64,000 nt of DNA from Branchipolynoe longqiensis (GCA_030323885.1 CM059187.1:138976415-139040414), one strand, 5' to 3'. Positions 23,046 to 34,926 are shown, counted from the first letter of the stretch. Program-made: numbers and translations. The notes: generated by a model from the letters alone, not told the origin.

Positions 23046-23461
23046 TGCCCGTCTGGTTACTTACTACACACTTGGAGCAAACACCTTTCCACTACCAGCC
23101 TGCCTTTGACTCCGCCGGGTGCAGTCCGTCCGGCAGGTCCCGGCGCAGTAACCGTGGCGGGCTGCCCGCCTCAGAGCCTCCTCCCCTGCACTCCACTCCA
23201 CGCCCAATACAGCCTTCTTCGTTGTAACACGGGAGAGTAAAGCCAACAATATTCACACCCGAGTTACTACCTCCACGTGGCGGTGTACGTGTGCACATTC
23301 GTGGTACTTCCGGAACATGGAGATGTATGTAACAGGGACACGCATGCGCACACAGAGCAGTACGCGTCCGTCCTACAGCAGTGTTCCGGCCAGCCCACCT
23401 GTACAGGTGTTTGTTGACACACTGTTCCAACACACCACCCACACCACTGTCGTCTCGCCGC
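23046..23461. other. GC-rich, unassigned
   Basis: GC-rich with CpG steps (23100-23190); no exon I can recognise. Confidence 0.4.
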
Positions 23462-23592
23462 TCTACATACATACATACATACATACATACATACATACAT
23501 ACATACATACATACATACATACATGCATGCATGTATGCATAAATACATACATGTATGTATGTATGTATGTATGTACATACATACGTACGTAC

Positions 23593-23623
<31 letters not shown>

Positions 23624-23696
23624 TGTATGTATGTATGTATGTATGTATGTATGTATGTATGTATGTATGTATGTATGTATGTATGTATGTATGTAC
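23462..23696. repeat. (ACAT)n-(ATGT)n palindromic microsatellite
   Basis: About 16 ACAT units, a mixed centre with GCATGC and TACGTACGTA steps, then more than 25 ATGT units. The two halves are reverse complements and could form one hairpin. Confidence 0.96.
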
Positions 23697-23827
23697 GTGG
23701 GTGCCAATGGATACACTGACAATTGTTGTTAGTAAAGTTACCTGTACAGGGATCGTTTAAAATTAACGTAATTGGGACAAACCTTTTGGGTCAGTATCCT
23801 ATAAACAGACTAGACCGGTATAATGAC

Positions 23828-24150
23828 ACGCCTATGTATGCTGTGCATTAACTAGGCCGACTATGGCTATGTATGCGGTGCGTTAACTAGGCCAACTATG
23901 GATATGTATGCCATGCATTAACTACACCGACTATGGCAATATATGCCATGCGTTAACTAGGCCGACTATGCCTATGTATGAGATGCGTTAACTACACTGT
24001 CTATGGCAATGTATGCCATGTGTTAACTAGGCCGAATATGGCTATGTATGCCATGCATTAACTAGGCCAACTACGGCTATGTATGCCATGCGTTATCTCG
24101 GCCGACTATGGCTATATTTGCTGTGATTTAACTGGGCTGACTATGGCCGT
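23828..24150. repeat. 35-bp minisatellite (GGCCGACTATGGCTATGTAT)
   Basis: About nine units separated by GTTAACTA, with frequent single-base variants. Confidence 0.93.
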
Positions 24151-24291
24151 CTCCTCACAATTAATCCCTTCGGTCACAAATGAAATTAGTTGGATGGTAA
24201 ATTAAGTACATCACATCGCATTCTAAAAGGGTGTAAACACAATGGTGTTCCTTATTTCACTAAAGCACTGCACGTCCCGCACAGAGCCTTT

Positions 24292-24580
24292 TGGTAGATC
24301 GTGGGATTCGAACCCACAGGTTCGAACCCTGATCGAGTCAAACCAATGACTCCAACACTTATACGCATCACTTCCTAGCCAGGCACTAATAGGATAGGGC
24401 AAGGACTGGTTGGTTCAGTGACTGAGTGAGATATCAGGTCATGGTGCTGGTGGCCTGGTCTCTCAGTGGGGCAGCACTATACGTATAAAGTCACCATGAG
24501 TGCACACTGTCACAAGTCGATACCCATCCTGATATGACCTTCAATGTTACCAGGATGTAAAACTCCAACAACCAACCCGC
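24292..24580 (+). mobile_element. SINE S1, H1, plus strand
   Basis: Starts in the head (TTTTGGTAGATCGTGG) and runs through the body to a tail CAGGATGTAAAACTCCAAC. The 5' half of the tRNA-like head is missing. Confidence 0.83.
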
Positions 24581-24948
24581 ACAGAGCCCGGTCCCGTCAC
24601 ACACGCAGTGGTCCGACTCCGGTGTGCAAGTTGGCTGCCGACACCTGTCTGTTTGCCCACCCCCTCACGTTAACCAGACTAAAGGACTGTAGTCTGTATG
24701 CACAGGTATTACAGGCGTCAGCAGTCTGACTGTGAATAACCTCATGGCGGCGCGCAGCGTGTCGCCACCTAGCGGGGATCGGCAATACCGCCAGCACGTC
24801 CACTTTGACACTTCCCTGAAAGTATGTCCTTACTTAATACTCGATAATCATGCCCACGCCATGGTAAGTTACTTCAGATTTACACCTGGTAGATTTTTAG
24901 ATGGTACCGACAGTTCTGCCCATGTGGGTACTGCACCTCCTTCCTCAC
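24581..24948. other. Unassigned
   Basis: Nothing recognised. Confidence 0.4.
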
Positions 24949-24957
24949 CCGTTTTAG

Positions 24958-25343
24958 TAGATAAAAGATTCACCCCTGTACTTCCAGTACAGGGGTGAAC
25001 GACAACATAGTCTAAATACAGGTGAAAATAGCATTAGTATGGAAAAAGAAGTAGAATGTCTGGAACCAGTGTCAAATGGTTACTTATATCAGCACAGAGT
25101 TGGTGAAATGGGAGAGAATGCAAAAAGACAAGATGGTGGCCATACCGTCGATTTCACTTTTAAATTGCATTAAAGTATATGTTTTATAATATTTTCCAAC
25201 TCAAAAGTAGCGGGTAAACATGAAGACATACAAAGACTAAAGGTTGCTTCTTAGATTGTGAAATTAGGCTCTCATAAAGACCGTTTTTATATAAGGCTGG
25301 TCTTCACCCTTGTACTACAAGTATCGGGTGAATCGTTTATCAA
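24958..25343. mobile_element. Mutator-like MITE, 9-bp TSD
   Basis: Termini TAGATAAAAGATTCACCC and GGGTGAATCGTTTATCAA. CCGTTTTAG flanks it on both sides (24949-24957 and 25344-25352). Just inside the ends is the small palindrome GTAC...GTAC. 386 bp, non-coding, and the same family in opposite orientation at 48888. Confidence 0.85.
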
Positions 25344-25640
25344 CCGTTTTAGTAGATCGTGGGATTCGAACTCATGGGTTCGAACCCTGGTCGAGTAAAA
25401 ACCAATGACTTGAAAATTAATACTTGTCGCTACAAAGCCTGGCGCTCAGCATTATTACGATAGGGCAAGGACTGACTGGTCAGTGTCAGGATAAGGTGAC
25501 TGAGTGGGATATCAGGTCATGGTGCTGGTGGCCTGGTCTCCCAGTCACCATGAGTGCCCACTGTCACAAGTCGATACCCATCCTGATATGACCTTAAATG
25601 TTGCCAGGACGTAAAAGTACAACAACCAACCAACCAACCC
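25344..25640 (+). mobile_element. SINE S1, H1, head cut at element junction
   Basis: Begins CCGTTTTAGTAGATCGTGG inside the H1 head, exactly at the TSD of the neighbouring MITE, so the MITE probably inserted into this head. The tail ends in CAACCAACCAACC. Confidence 0.83.
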
Positions 25641-25892
25641 GAAATTGACTGCGTGACAAGGGCGCTTAATGTGGCGTCACGGGCATGCGCCAGACAGACG
25701 CCAGTGCCCAGATTTAATTACACTCCAGTTTTTGTAACACGCTGGAAGGAGAGGGGTGGGGGTTGGGGGTTGGGGGGTGTAACGGAGGGAGGGTCGTCAG
25801 AATATCAGCAGTACACAAAGAGGGGAGGGAATGGCAGCCCGGGAACCAGCAATGGCCAGAGTGGTCAGTGACCTGCTTCTCAGATGTTTGTT

Positions 25893-26212
25893 TGTTTTGT
25901 TGTCGTTTTACGTCCTAACAACATCTAAGGTTATATCAGGACGGGTACCAACTTGTGACAGTGCGCACTAATGTGACTTTATAGTGCTGCCCCTCTGGGA
26001 GACCAGGCCACCAGCCCCATGGCCTGATATAGGTGCTGGTGGCACTGAGCCAAACAGTCCTTGCCCTATCCTAATAATGCCGAGCGCCGGGCTAGGAAGC
26101 GACAAGTATTAATTTTTAAGTCATTGGTTTGAACCGACCAGGGTTCGAACCCACGATCTACCAACATGGGAGACGGATGCTCTAACTCATTCGGCCATCC
26201 CATCCGGTTCAG
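25893..26212 (-). mobile_element. SINE S1, H1
   Basis: Full head (GGGAGACGGATGCTC side) and tail, with a disturbed centre where GATATAGGTGCTGGTGGC replaces the usual block. Confidence 0.82.
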
Positions 26213-26305
26213 AATGGTAGCTGCGTTGTCTTCACATGTATTTAGTGAGGGCGGGTGGCCATGTCTCTGCTGGTAGATATGACAGCCCTTGGCTCTATGA
26301 TGCTT
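26213..26305 (+). repeat. Unnamed segment, copy 1
   Basis: CTTCACATGTATTTAGTGAG and CCATGTCTCTGCTGGTAGAT; repeated at 26626 and 28060. Confidence 0.7.
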
Positions 26306-26625
26306 GGTTGATTGTTGGAGTGTTACGTCCTGGCAACATCTAAGGTCATATGAGGATGGGTACCGGCTTTTGGCAGTGTACACTGATGGCGACTTTATAG
26401 TGCTATCCCACAAGGAAATCAGTATAATGATACAGTATCCACTCAGTCATATTATCCTGACACTGAGCCAACCAGTCCTTGCCATATATCCTATTAATGC
26501 TGAGCGCCTCGCTAGGAAGTGAAAAGTATCAATTTTATAAGTCATTGCTTTGACTCAATCGGGAACCGAACTCCCCCTGCAAGCGAGGCCCGCGCTCTAT
26601 CGATTTGGCCACCTCATCCGGTTTG
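26306..26625 (-). mobile_element. SINE S1, H2
   Basis: Tail TTGTTGGAGTGTTACG to head CCACCTCATCCGG; complete. Confidence 0.83.
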
Positions 26626-26820
26626 AAATTAGTGAAGGCGGGTAGCCATGTCTCTGCTGGTAGATAAGACAGCAGTAAGAAGTCTCTGCCCTCTCTTGCC
26701 ACTAGATGTCGCTGGGTGCAAGAGTTAACGCAATGGAAAGAAAGAACTGCAGCCAGACGTGAGGACGTGGGAATTTCATCAACGGCGGCATCTCATGGGG
26801 TGACCGAGTTATGTTCAGAT
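26626..26820 (+). repeat. Unnamed segment, copy 2
   Basis: Contains CCATGTCTCTGCTGGTAGAT, CGCTGGGTGCAAGAGTTA, CAGACGTGAGGACGTGGGAA and CATGGGGTGACCGAGTTATG. Nearly the same as 28060-28275. Confidence 0.75.
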
Positions 26821-27185
26821 GGCTGTTCTGCTAAAAAAAACGGGCTAACGAGACGCCAACTTCAGACGACCAGGATCAGAGGAGGTCGGAGGCCACCCGC
26901 TGGTCTCAATATGCACTTACAAAAGGTGCTTCTACCACTCGTTAGTATAGCTAAAACACAGTTTTTATGAAACTCTGCTTTCCCATGTAGTAACATAGGA
27001 ACCGTCCCTTCACTTTAAGGCACTGGCTTTGTTAACATTCCCAGCGATAATTTCTCAAGTATTTTGAAAATAAAAAATGTGTTGGTTACTGCTTGTTAAG
27101 ATAGTCCACAGCTGCCACTTTGTTACCAAGGTACATTATGCTCCACCGACTGGTGGAGTACCAAGTAAGGTCACTAGGATATGGG
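26821..27185. other. Unassigned
   Basis: Nothing recognised. Confidence 0.4.
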
Positions 27186-27461
27186 CAGGGTCGGTACACA
27201 TGTGAAGATATGAAGGCTATTTCAGGTATTTTCAAGGCTTAAAAAAAAAGAAGAAGGAATTCAAGACTATTTTCATTTGTCTTTAGATCCGCCATTCAGA
27301 ATAGTGATTTCAGAATAATTTAGATCAGTGGGGACAGTTTAATGGAATTCAACACTTTTCAAGACTAATTACCCCAAATAGGTTAAATTCAAGGCTTTTT
27401 AAGGCTTTGAAATAAGGTGAATGAAGTTCAAGACTTTCCAGGTCCCGTACAGAGGACCCTG
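27186..27461. mobile_element. M-alpha element, uninterrupted
   Basis: CAGGGTCGGTACACATGTGA at the left and GGACCCTG at the right; flanks TATGGG and TATAGG (5 of 6). The interior repeats TTCAAGGCTTTTCAAG-type words. Serves as the empty-site reference for nested copies at 29101, 30362 and 46717. Confidence 0.85.
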
Positions 27462-27575
27462 TATAGGTCCACAACAACTAATTCACTACCTTAGTACCAT
27501 ACAATAAATGCCGAAAGACCCAAACTTAGCTATAAGCAGGATGTATAACAGTCCTAGTGGGAGGGTACGGGGTAT

Positions 27576-27775
27576 ATTCAAAACCACATCTGTGGGAAAG
27601 TGCATATAAAAGACCTGTTGCTGGTTATCGGAAAGAGTAGACTATGTGGCGGCAGCGGGTTTCCTCCAAAGAAATATGTCAGAATGACCATATGTTTGAC
27701 ATCCAATAGCCAATGAAACAAAAATCAATGCGCACTAGAGGCATCATCAAATAAAAACAAGTTTTACTTTACTTC
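27576..27775 (+). mobile_element. SINE S2 fragment (tail half)
   Basis: GTGGGAAAGTGCATATAAAA through GTCAGAATGACC to CATCAAATAAAAACAAG. The head is absent. Confidence 0.78.
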
Positions 27776-28598
27776 TCAAACCGCACACCACCCACCACAC
27801 ACAGGTTAAGGATGTCTGATGATAGCATTGTTTGCTCGCGTTAGTGATGTTTAAGAACGGTGGAGTGGAACAGTACAAACATTGAGTGTGTCCCACTGTT
27901 CAGTGTATAACCAACAACAAGGAACAGAAGCGATGTCACCAAGTGAAACAGATACGATATCAGTGTATAATCTTAGACAAGTTTTTAGGGGGTGGAAAAT
28001 CTTACTATGCTTGCACACATAACAGTTAACACTATCGCAAATATGGTTTGTGTGCGTTATCTTCACATGTAATTAGTGAGGGCAGGTGGCCATGTCTCTG
28101 CTGGTGGATAAGACAGTGTGTAAGAAGTCTTCACGCTCCCTCTACCCTACCTTGGCGCTAGGTGTCGCTGGGTGCAGGTGTTACCGCAATGGAAAGAAGG
28201 AACTGTGGCCAGACGTGAGGACGTGGGAATCTCGTCAACAACAGCATCTCATGGGGTGACCGAGTTATGTAAAGCATCCTGGCCATCTCAATATGTGCCT
28301 GATACACGCTTCCTCTTAATCTAAGGTGGCGAAATGAGATGCACCCCGACAGGTGGCGCCACACACCGAGTCAGCCGCACCCTCCCTCAGCCCCTCAGAT
28401 ATTTCATTTGGGTGTAATATTGCAAATAAATAACATGCCGCCAAGCTGGAATATCGGGGCAGAATGTGGACAGGGGAAACGCACATAATACGTCACACCT
28501 GTCACGTGACGACACCTCTCAGCCACCACTACCAGCACACCATGCGGCGCAGACGAGAACCAGGGTGAGCAATTTACGACACGGACGCGAGCACCTCC
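27776..28598 (+). repeat. Unassigned, containing unnamed segment copy 3
   Basis: 28060-28275 repeats the segment at 26626. The rest shows no known family. Confidence 0.6.
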
Positions 28599-28751
28599 CC
28601 AGATCGACCACTCTCCTATATCGATCGCTTTATTTGGGTCCCAATAATAACCATTGTAATGATAGAAAAAATTCCCTAAACCGACCACCTCCCTAAATGG
28701 ACCACTTAAAATCGGTCCCATGTTCGGTCGATTTAGAGAGGTTTTACTGTA
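28599..28751. mobile_element. Tigger/pogo-like MITE, one end missing
   Basis: Right end GAGAGGTTTTACTGTA intact; the left terminus is lost, starting at GATCGACCACTCTCC. Confidence 0.75.
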
Positions 28752-28777
28752 CACATACAGGTTAGGCTAGGTTATGT

Positions 28778-28897
28778 TGTTGGAGTTTTATGTCTTGGCA
28801 ACATCTAAGGTCATATCAGGACGGGTGCCGACTTGTGACAGTGCGCACTCATGGTAACTTTATAGTGATGCCCCACTGGGAGACCAGGCCACCAACA
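28778..28897 (-). mobile_element. SINE S1, tail half only
   Basis: From TTGTTGGAGTTTTATGTC to GACCAGGCCACC; the body and head are missing. Confidence 0.8.
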
Positions 28898-29035
28898 GAT
28901 AACCGGATGTGACAAAAGCTCACACTGCTGACTCTCAGAGCCACACCCCCACCCCACCCCATACATACACTGCACAGTTCTCACATATATGTGAGACATG
29001 TAAAGTGCATGTCTCCTTAACTCGATGAACACACA

Positions 29036-29082
29036 GGTTCGAACCCTGGTCGCTTCCTAGCCTGGCGCTCGGCATTGGTTGG
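29036..29082 (+). mobile_element. SINE S1 scrap
   Basis: Box B (GGTTCGAACCCTGGTCG) joined to CTTCCTAGCCTGGCGCTC and then GGTTGGTTGG, with most of the body deleted. Confidence 0.6.
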
Positions 29083-29100
29083 TTGGAGCGAAGGAGCTGT

Positions 29101-29886
29101 CAGGGTCCGTACACATGTAAAGATATGGAATTCAAGGCTATTTCAAGCCTGTTTTCGAATAGGAATTCAAGACTAGTGTCATGGGGGTGATGAAAATGGG
29201 AAATACTGTGTCTAGAGCGGGACTCGAACCCACATCTCTTTGCACTCCGGGCCAGTGTGCTAACCATTACACCACCTAGGCTCCCTGATATCAACACACT
29301 CCCCACGCCCACCTGTCTATGTGGTTACTTGCCTGAGAGGTCAGTGCAGACCACTACACTCGTCCCCCTGGAATTGTAAGTCTTGTAATGCTTACAATTA
29401 CATACATACAGGCAATGCACTAACACATACATACACAGGGTAGGTTCAACAACCATACAGCGCAAAGCTTGTACAGGATCCTGGTCACGGCAACCAGTGT
29501 CATGGGGGTGATGAAAATGGGAAATACTGTGCCTAGAGCGGGACTCGAACCCACATCTCTTTGCACTCCGGGCCAGTGTGCTAACCATTACACCACCTAG
29601 GCTCCCTGATATCAACACACTCCCCACGCCCACCTGTCTATGTGGTTACTTGCCTGAGAGGTCAGTGCAGACCACTACACTAGTTTCATTTGGATTTAGT
29701 CTGAAATCACCATTCTGAATGGAGATTTCAAACTAATTTAGATCCATGGGGACAGTTTTATGGAATTCAAGGCTTTGCAAGACTAATTTCCCTAGATAGG
29801 TTAAATTCAAGGGTTTTCAAAGAATTAACGTGGGGCAACCTGAGTTCAAGACTTTTCAAGACTTTCCGGGCCCCACACGAACTCTG
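29101..29886. mobile_element. M-alpha element interrupted by S3 tandem pair
   Basis: CAGGGTCCGTACACATG at the left; the degraded right end ACGAACTCTG. The flanks AGCTGT at 29095-29100 and 29887-29892 are an exact 6-bp TSD. Sequence from about 29176 to 29685 is the inserted S3 pair. Confidence 0.85.
29175..29690 (-). mobile_element. Two S3 units head to tail, 321-bp period
   Basis: AGTGTCATGGGGGTGATG recurs at 29175 and 29496. Each unit has, on the minus strand, GGTGGTGTAATGGTTAGCAC and GGGTTCGAGTCCCGC (tRNA-like box A and B). The two near-identical ORFs here are translations of this unit. Confidence 0.85.
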
Positions 29887-29892
29887 AGCTGT

Positions 29893-30355
29893 TCAGCTGG
29901 TTCAACTGGGTGTGGAACCACGCTGGTGTCATGGCAGGCCGGTAGGGGGCGTCACCCAGATTCCCGCCGGGCGAGGCCTCGTTTCACCACGCCCCACGCC
30001 TTCACAAAGCTGACAGGAGACAAAACAACTTGGCAGAGCGCGTTTCAGAAAGAAGCAAGATGCAAACACAAACAGCGCTCAACCCAACCGCACAGCAAAG
30101 GCAGCAAAGGCTGAGGGCTCAACGATGGCATGCAGATATCTGAAGCCTATTTTAATCTGGTTATCAAATTCCACTCCCCAATAAAGAAGAGATTAGCTGT
30201 GATTTTAAGATGCAGCCAAAAATCAATATTCAATCAAAATGGGACTGGTCCGGTCGGATTTCTGGCCTTATTTAGGGCAGAACCTTAAGGGTCCGGACAA
30301 AAATAACTGTCAGTCTGAGGTTGGATCTTGTTTAGTTTTCTGAGGACTTGAGATG
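29893..30355. other. Unassigned
   Basis: Nothing recognised. Confidence 0.4.
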
Positions 30356-30361
30356 CATGGA

Positions 30362-32489
30362 CAGGGTCCGTACATCAAGACTTTTCAAGGCGGTTTTTGA
30401 TAGTAATTCAAGACCATTTGGATTTGGATTTCTGGGGGAAAAAACAATGGCGGATGACTATTTTAGACTAATTTAGATCAGTGGGGACAGTTGAATGCTT
30501 TTCAAGACTAATTACCCAAAATAGGTTTAAAGTTGCATGGTCCGATGAAATATAATTTTGTCAAAATTGAAACAACTACTACATTTGTACCTATATATTC
30601 AACTTAGATACTGGTACATTAGCTAATGATTTTGGACAGCATATACAGAATAACCAGTGAATTTGGATTTACCGCCCCTTTGGACACTCACTTTAAAACA
30701 CCCGTTATGCAGGGAGGCCATTAACGAATTAGGCCAATCTCGTGACCTCATTAGCCCCCCCCTGACTAAGTAGGCCTGCTGTGCAGGGCCATAGAGGGGA
30801 AGGGGAAATGAGGGGGATGTTGGCCCTCTCCTCCATGTTGGATATTCAATGCTGTCTGGTCAATTTGGGTATTTTAAATTTTGAAAATTTTACAACTGTC
30901 AATTAAAATTGCATCTGCCATCGGGACTATGTATGGTATGAGGCTTTATTAAGCAGAATGTGTGGTGTCCTAAACATGTTGTAAAAATATATGGATTTTC
31001 GGTTCGGAATTATATATTGGCAGAGCATTATTATTCTCAGGTGACGGAGTGGGGACCAAGGTTATGTAATCTAAAAGCAATGGGTGCCCCACTCGCTGTG
31101 TGACATATTAAGCTATGAGAAATATATGTTCATACATAGTGACCGAGATTGTGATGAGATGTTCCTATATAAGAGACAGTGAATGTTTGATGAAATGTTC
31201 CCACTATGCACCCATAAAGAGTGCAAGTGGAGAAAAAGGACATTTTTAATATATATATATATATATTTATTGTAACTGTCTGCAACTACCTGTTACCACA
31301 GGGCCAATGGGCAAGCACACCAGCCTCATATGCATACAGTATGGACACCACCTACAGCTGGGTTGAGTGACAGCCACCCATACTGGGGGCATCGCCCCCC
31401 CCCCCCCCCCCCCAGGCTGTGGAGAGTGCCTGATTGGCTGGCTGTGTCATCTGCACTCCCTTGCCCACCTGACCACACTAGCCTCACTTTGATATTAATT
31501 ATTCGAGAGACTGCTTCAGAACCACTGGGCAGGGACACACAACTCCTGACTCTTGAGTGAGACACACTCTCTCTTGGGCAGGTACCCATACACTTTGTCT
31601 GATGCTACCACCTTTCATATATATGAGCTCTGTGCAACAACCATGGGACTCCGGTTCAATGGGCTGTAGGCACTGATTCTGATACATCCTAAGTAGAGTA
31701 ATGAGACTTAGTGTGGACAGAAGGTAAGCGGTCAGGGTGATAGGTCACTAGTAGGTGAACAGGAGTTGATGCCAATAAAGCACAACTTCTTCACTGTCAA
31801 TCTTTCGTGACTTGTGTTCGCTTTCTTCCTTATGAGTTTGTTTAAGAGGGGCATCAGGTGTGAACTGACTGGGGAGAGTTTATGGTATCTCTGGTGCTCA
31901 GACGGCCGGGCATACAGAAATATTATAATGTGTTACATCTGAACAACACATGTTATACTGTCATAAGACATAGCATAATCATGGACTATACCTTTATTTT
32001 TTATCTCATCAATTTATATTTTACATAGATGTAAAGGGGAGATTTCCAGCTTTCATTTGCAATCAAAAAATGTTGAAAATTCTAATATTAGATGTTAACT
32101 CTCCATGTGACACTTGTGGCCAGTTTTCAGGAGAGTGACCCAAATACCTACCTACAGTCCTGTCAGGTTCCAGGATTAGTAGGTCATCTCACATCACGTG
32201 GTCACCGCGAGATGACCATCTGGGTCATAGCCAGAGGACTTTTGGCAAGCTTGTCGAAATTATGTTGGGTTCTTTCACCTCAAATTGCTTCAAAACTAGT
32301 CATTTTTCATCAAAATGACACTTGACTAATGATTAGTAGCTCATAACGATCAATTTGATATATTTATCTAAAAAATAAGACAAAGATTCAAAGGCCATCG
32401 GACCATGCAACTTTAAATTCAAGGCTTTTCAATGCCTTGAAATGGGACAAATGAATGTTAATACCTTTCCAGGCCGCATACGGACCTTG
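30362..32489. mobile_element. M-alpha element interrupted by a TTAA element
   Basis: Left part 30362-30526, right part 32417-32489; ends CAGGGTCCGTACATC and CGGACCTTG. CATGGA flanks both sides exactly (30356-30361, 32490-32495). Confidence 0.85.
30527..32416. mobile_element. TTAA element, long (1.9 kb) version
   Basis: TTAAAGTTGCATGGTCCGAT at the left, its inverse CATCGGACCATGCAAC then TTTAA at the right. Compared with the intact M-alpha at 27186 (AATAGGTTAAATTCAAGG), the target was TTAA. The interior has no transposase-size ORF, a C run at 31390-31412, and a short AT repeat at 31248. Confidence 0.85.
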
Positions 32490-32495
32490 CATGGA

Positions 32496-32765
32496 TAATT
32501 CAACAGGAACAATAAGGATCCTGGCACCTCACACTTATGTGACCTTCCTCGGCTGCAGATAAGTCACCACATTCCCTCCTCCCGTCCGGAGAAGGGAAGC
32601 TCGGTCACTGTTATTCATATCGAGAACAACAGAGACGGCTGTTAAATATGTTCCATAAGAAGGATCAGTGTACAGTATGCCACCATCAACAGATAGAAAA
32701 CAAGAGGCACAGATTTGCACATCAAGGCGCATAGAACATCATTACATCCAGTGAGTATTGTGTCA

Positions 32766-32804
<39 letters not shown>

Positions 32805-33008
32805 TAAATAATTATAGTACAGTTTGTAGCCCACATGAGAGACATTTCTGGATGTCATACATTTATATCCTACTGACACTAGTGCTACTGCACTAGTGCC
32901 ATTCGACATCAAACCAGTATCAAAGTGGCACGCGTCCAGTTTGTCTTGTCTCCCAGAGAACTATTGCGTAGACACAGTGATTTGCAATGTTTTTGTAAAG
33001 GAGTCTCC
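32496..33008. other. Unassigned with an ATA microsatellite
   Basis: (ATA)n at 32768-32801; no family otherwise. Confidence 0.6.
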
Positions 33009-33361
33009 CGAGGTTTGTTTGTTTGTTCATTGTTGTTTTTCGTCCTAGCAACATCTAAGGTCAAATCAGGATGGGTACCGACTTGTGACAGTGCGCACTC
33101 ATGGTGACTTTATAGTGCTGTCCCACTGGGAAACCAGGCCGCTGGCACCATGACCTGGTATCCCACTCAGTCACATTATCCTGACACTGAGCACACCAGT
33201 CCTTGCCCTGTCCTAATAATGCTGAGCGCCTGGCTAGGAAGCAACAAGTATCAATTTTTAAGCCATTGGTTTGACTCGACCAGGGTTCGAACCCACGACC
33301 CCACGATCTATCAGCACGGGAAACGGACGCTCTAACTCATTCGGCCATCCCGTCTGGTTTA
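33009..33361 (-). mobile_element. SINE S1, H1
   Basis: Complete from GTTTGTTTGTTC tail to CATCCCGTCTGG. Confidence 0.85.
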
Positions 33362-33479
33362 GTCTCCCGACGAATGAAGCCGACTGCACGGTTGTAATGA
33401 AGCAGCGCAGCCCGAGACAGTAACACAGAAGTTGGCATAGAAAAAGATTACGAAAAGGTGTAGGTGCGCATTGTAGGAA

Positions 33480-33960
33480 CAGATTACAGCAAATGGTACA
33501 TAAGGCAGGAAAATGAAAAAAATGGTACATAAGGCAGGAAAGTAAAAAAGAAGGATACAACAACTAGCATAAAGAAAAGCATATTGTCGTCAGCAAAATC
33601 AGAAAAAACCAGTGGCATAAGAGGAATGACACACGAAATGTGACATAATAGGAATGGCACATGACAAATGACATAACAGGAATGGTACAGGAAAAGTGGC
33701 ATAGCAGGAATAACACATGGAAACACTGGGAATGGTACATGAAAAGTTGCATAACAATGGGAATGGTTACGTGAAAAACGATAAAAATAAGGGTGCATTG
33801 GGAAGTATAATAAAAGGATCGCACATTGAATGACATTAGACAATGATACGAGGTGTAGTGTAAGAATATAAGAGTGTGGGAAGATGTGTAAACTGTAAGG
33901 GTCTAGCATACGCCACGGCTACAGTAAGTAGTATAAGAAAAGAAGGGTACAACGAGTAGG
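33480..33960. repeat. Degenerate minisatellite (GGAATGGTACATGAAAAG)
   Basis: Loose units of about 30-40 bp with GGCATAA/GGTACAT words. The minus-strand ORF with CHVPFLLCH repeats is an artefact. Confidence 0.65.
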
Positions 33961-34018
33961 GTATAAAAAAGGGCGGAATGAGCAGCACAAGAACAACTGA
34001 GTTCCAGTGAGTAGTGAA

Positions 34019-34077
34019 GTTGGTTGGTTGTTGGAGTTTTACGTCCTCGCAACATCTAAGGTCATATCAGGACGGGC
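34019..34077 (-). mobile_element. SINE S1 tail-only insertion, 59 bp, 10-bp TSD
   Basis: From GTTGGTTGG to CATATCAGGACGGGC, flanked exactly by GAGTAGTGAA at 34009-34018 and 34078-34087. A real insertion, not a deletion remnant. Confidence 0.85.
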
Positions 34078-34123
34078 GAGTAGTGAAATAAACAAGGCAT
34101 ATGACATTGAGATAGATACAGAG

Positions 34124-34455
34124 ATTGGTTGGTTATTGGTTTACATCCTAGCAACATCTAAGGTCATATCAGGACGGGTACAGACTTGTGACAGTGCGCA
34201 CTCATGGGGACTTTCTAGTGCTGCCCCTTTGGTTGATCAGACACCATGATCGTCATCACTATGACCTGATATCCCACACAGTCACATTATCCTATTAACC
34301 CGTCCTTGTCCTATTTTAGTAAATGCCGAATGCCAGGCTAGGCAGCAACACGTATCAATTTTGTAAGTCATTGATTTGACTCAGCTGGGATTCGAACTCC
34401 CAACCTTCCGCACGGGAAGCCTGCGTTCTACTGATTCGACCACCGCGTCCGGTGC
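34124..34455 (-). mobile_element. SINE S1, H2
   Basis: Complete; the head reads ACCGCGTCCGG at the right end. Confidence 0.83.
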
Positions 34456-34737
34456 ACCAGAACAAATGAGTTCCAGCGAGTAGTGAAAGACACGAGGCAT
34501 TATTATGCCATCGACATAGATATAGAGAAGGAGCAGAATAAGAAAAGAGGGCACATGTATGACAACAAGAAAACCTGGGTACAGAGCAGTACCCAGATAG
34601 AAGGAGATGGGGTGGGGTTAGCGAAGCCAGAGATGGCGCACCCGTTATGAGAAGGCCTTTAGGGAGGCTTGATGGATTACTGTACAGGACCACCCTGCTC
34701 CCACCCCACCCCACCCCACCCCACCCCAGCCCACCCC

Positions 34738-34926
34738 GTAAAACCTCTAACCGACCACCTCCACGGATCAACCACTCCCCTATATCAATCGCGTTATGTG
34801 GGTCCCAAACAATCGCCCATACAATATCATTGAAATGATGTAGAAAAAAACTCCTTAAACCGACCACATCCCTAAATGGACCATTTAAAGTCGGCCCCAT
34901 GATCGGTCAATTTAGAGAGGTTTTAC
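34738..34926. mobile_element. Tigger/pogo-like MITE
   Basis: GTAAAACCTCTAACCGACC to GAGAGGTTTTAC. Preceded by a (CCCCA)n run at 34697-34735. Confidence 0.8.

Noticed and set aside
29100..29633. Two near-identical ORFs with GGVMVSTLARSAKRC
   Set aside because: They follow the tRNA-like S3 unit exactly; the identity reflects repeat duplication, not a protein family.
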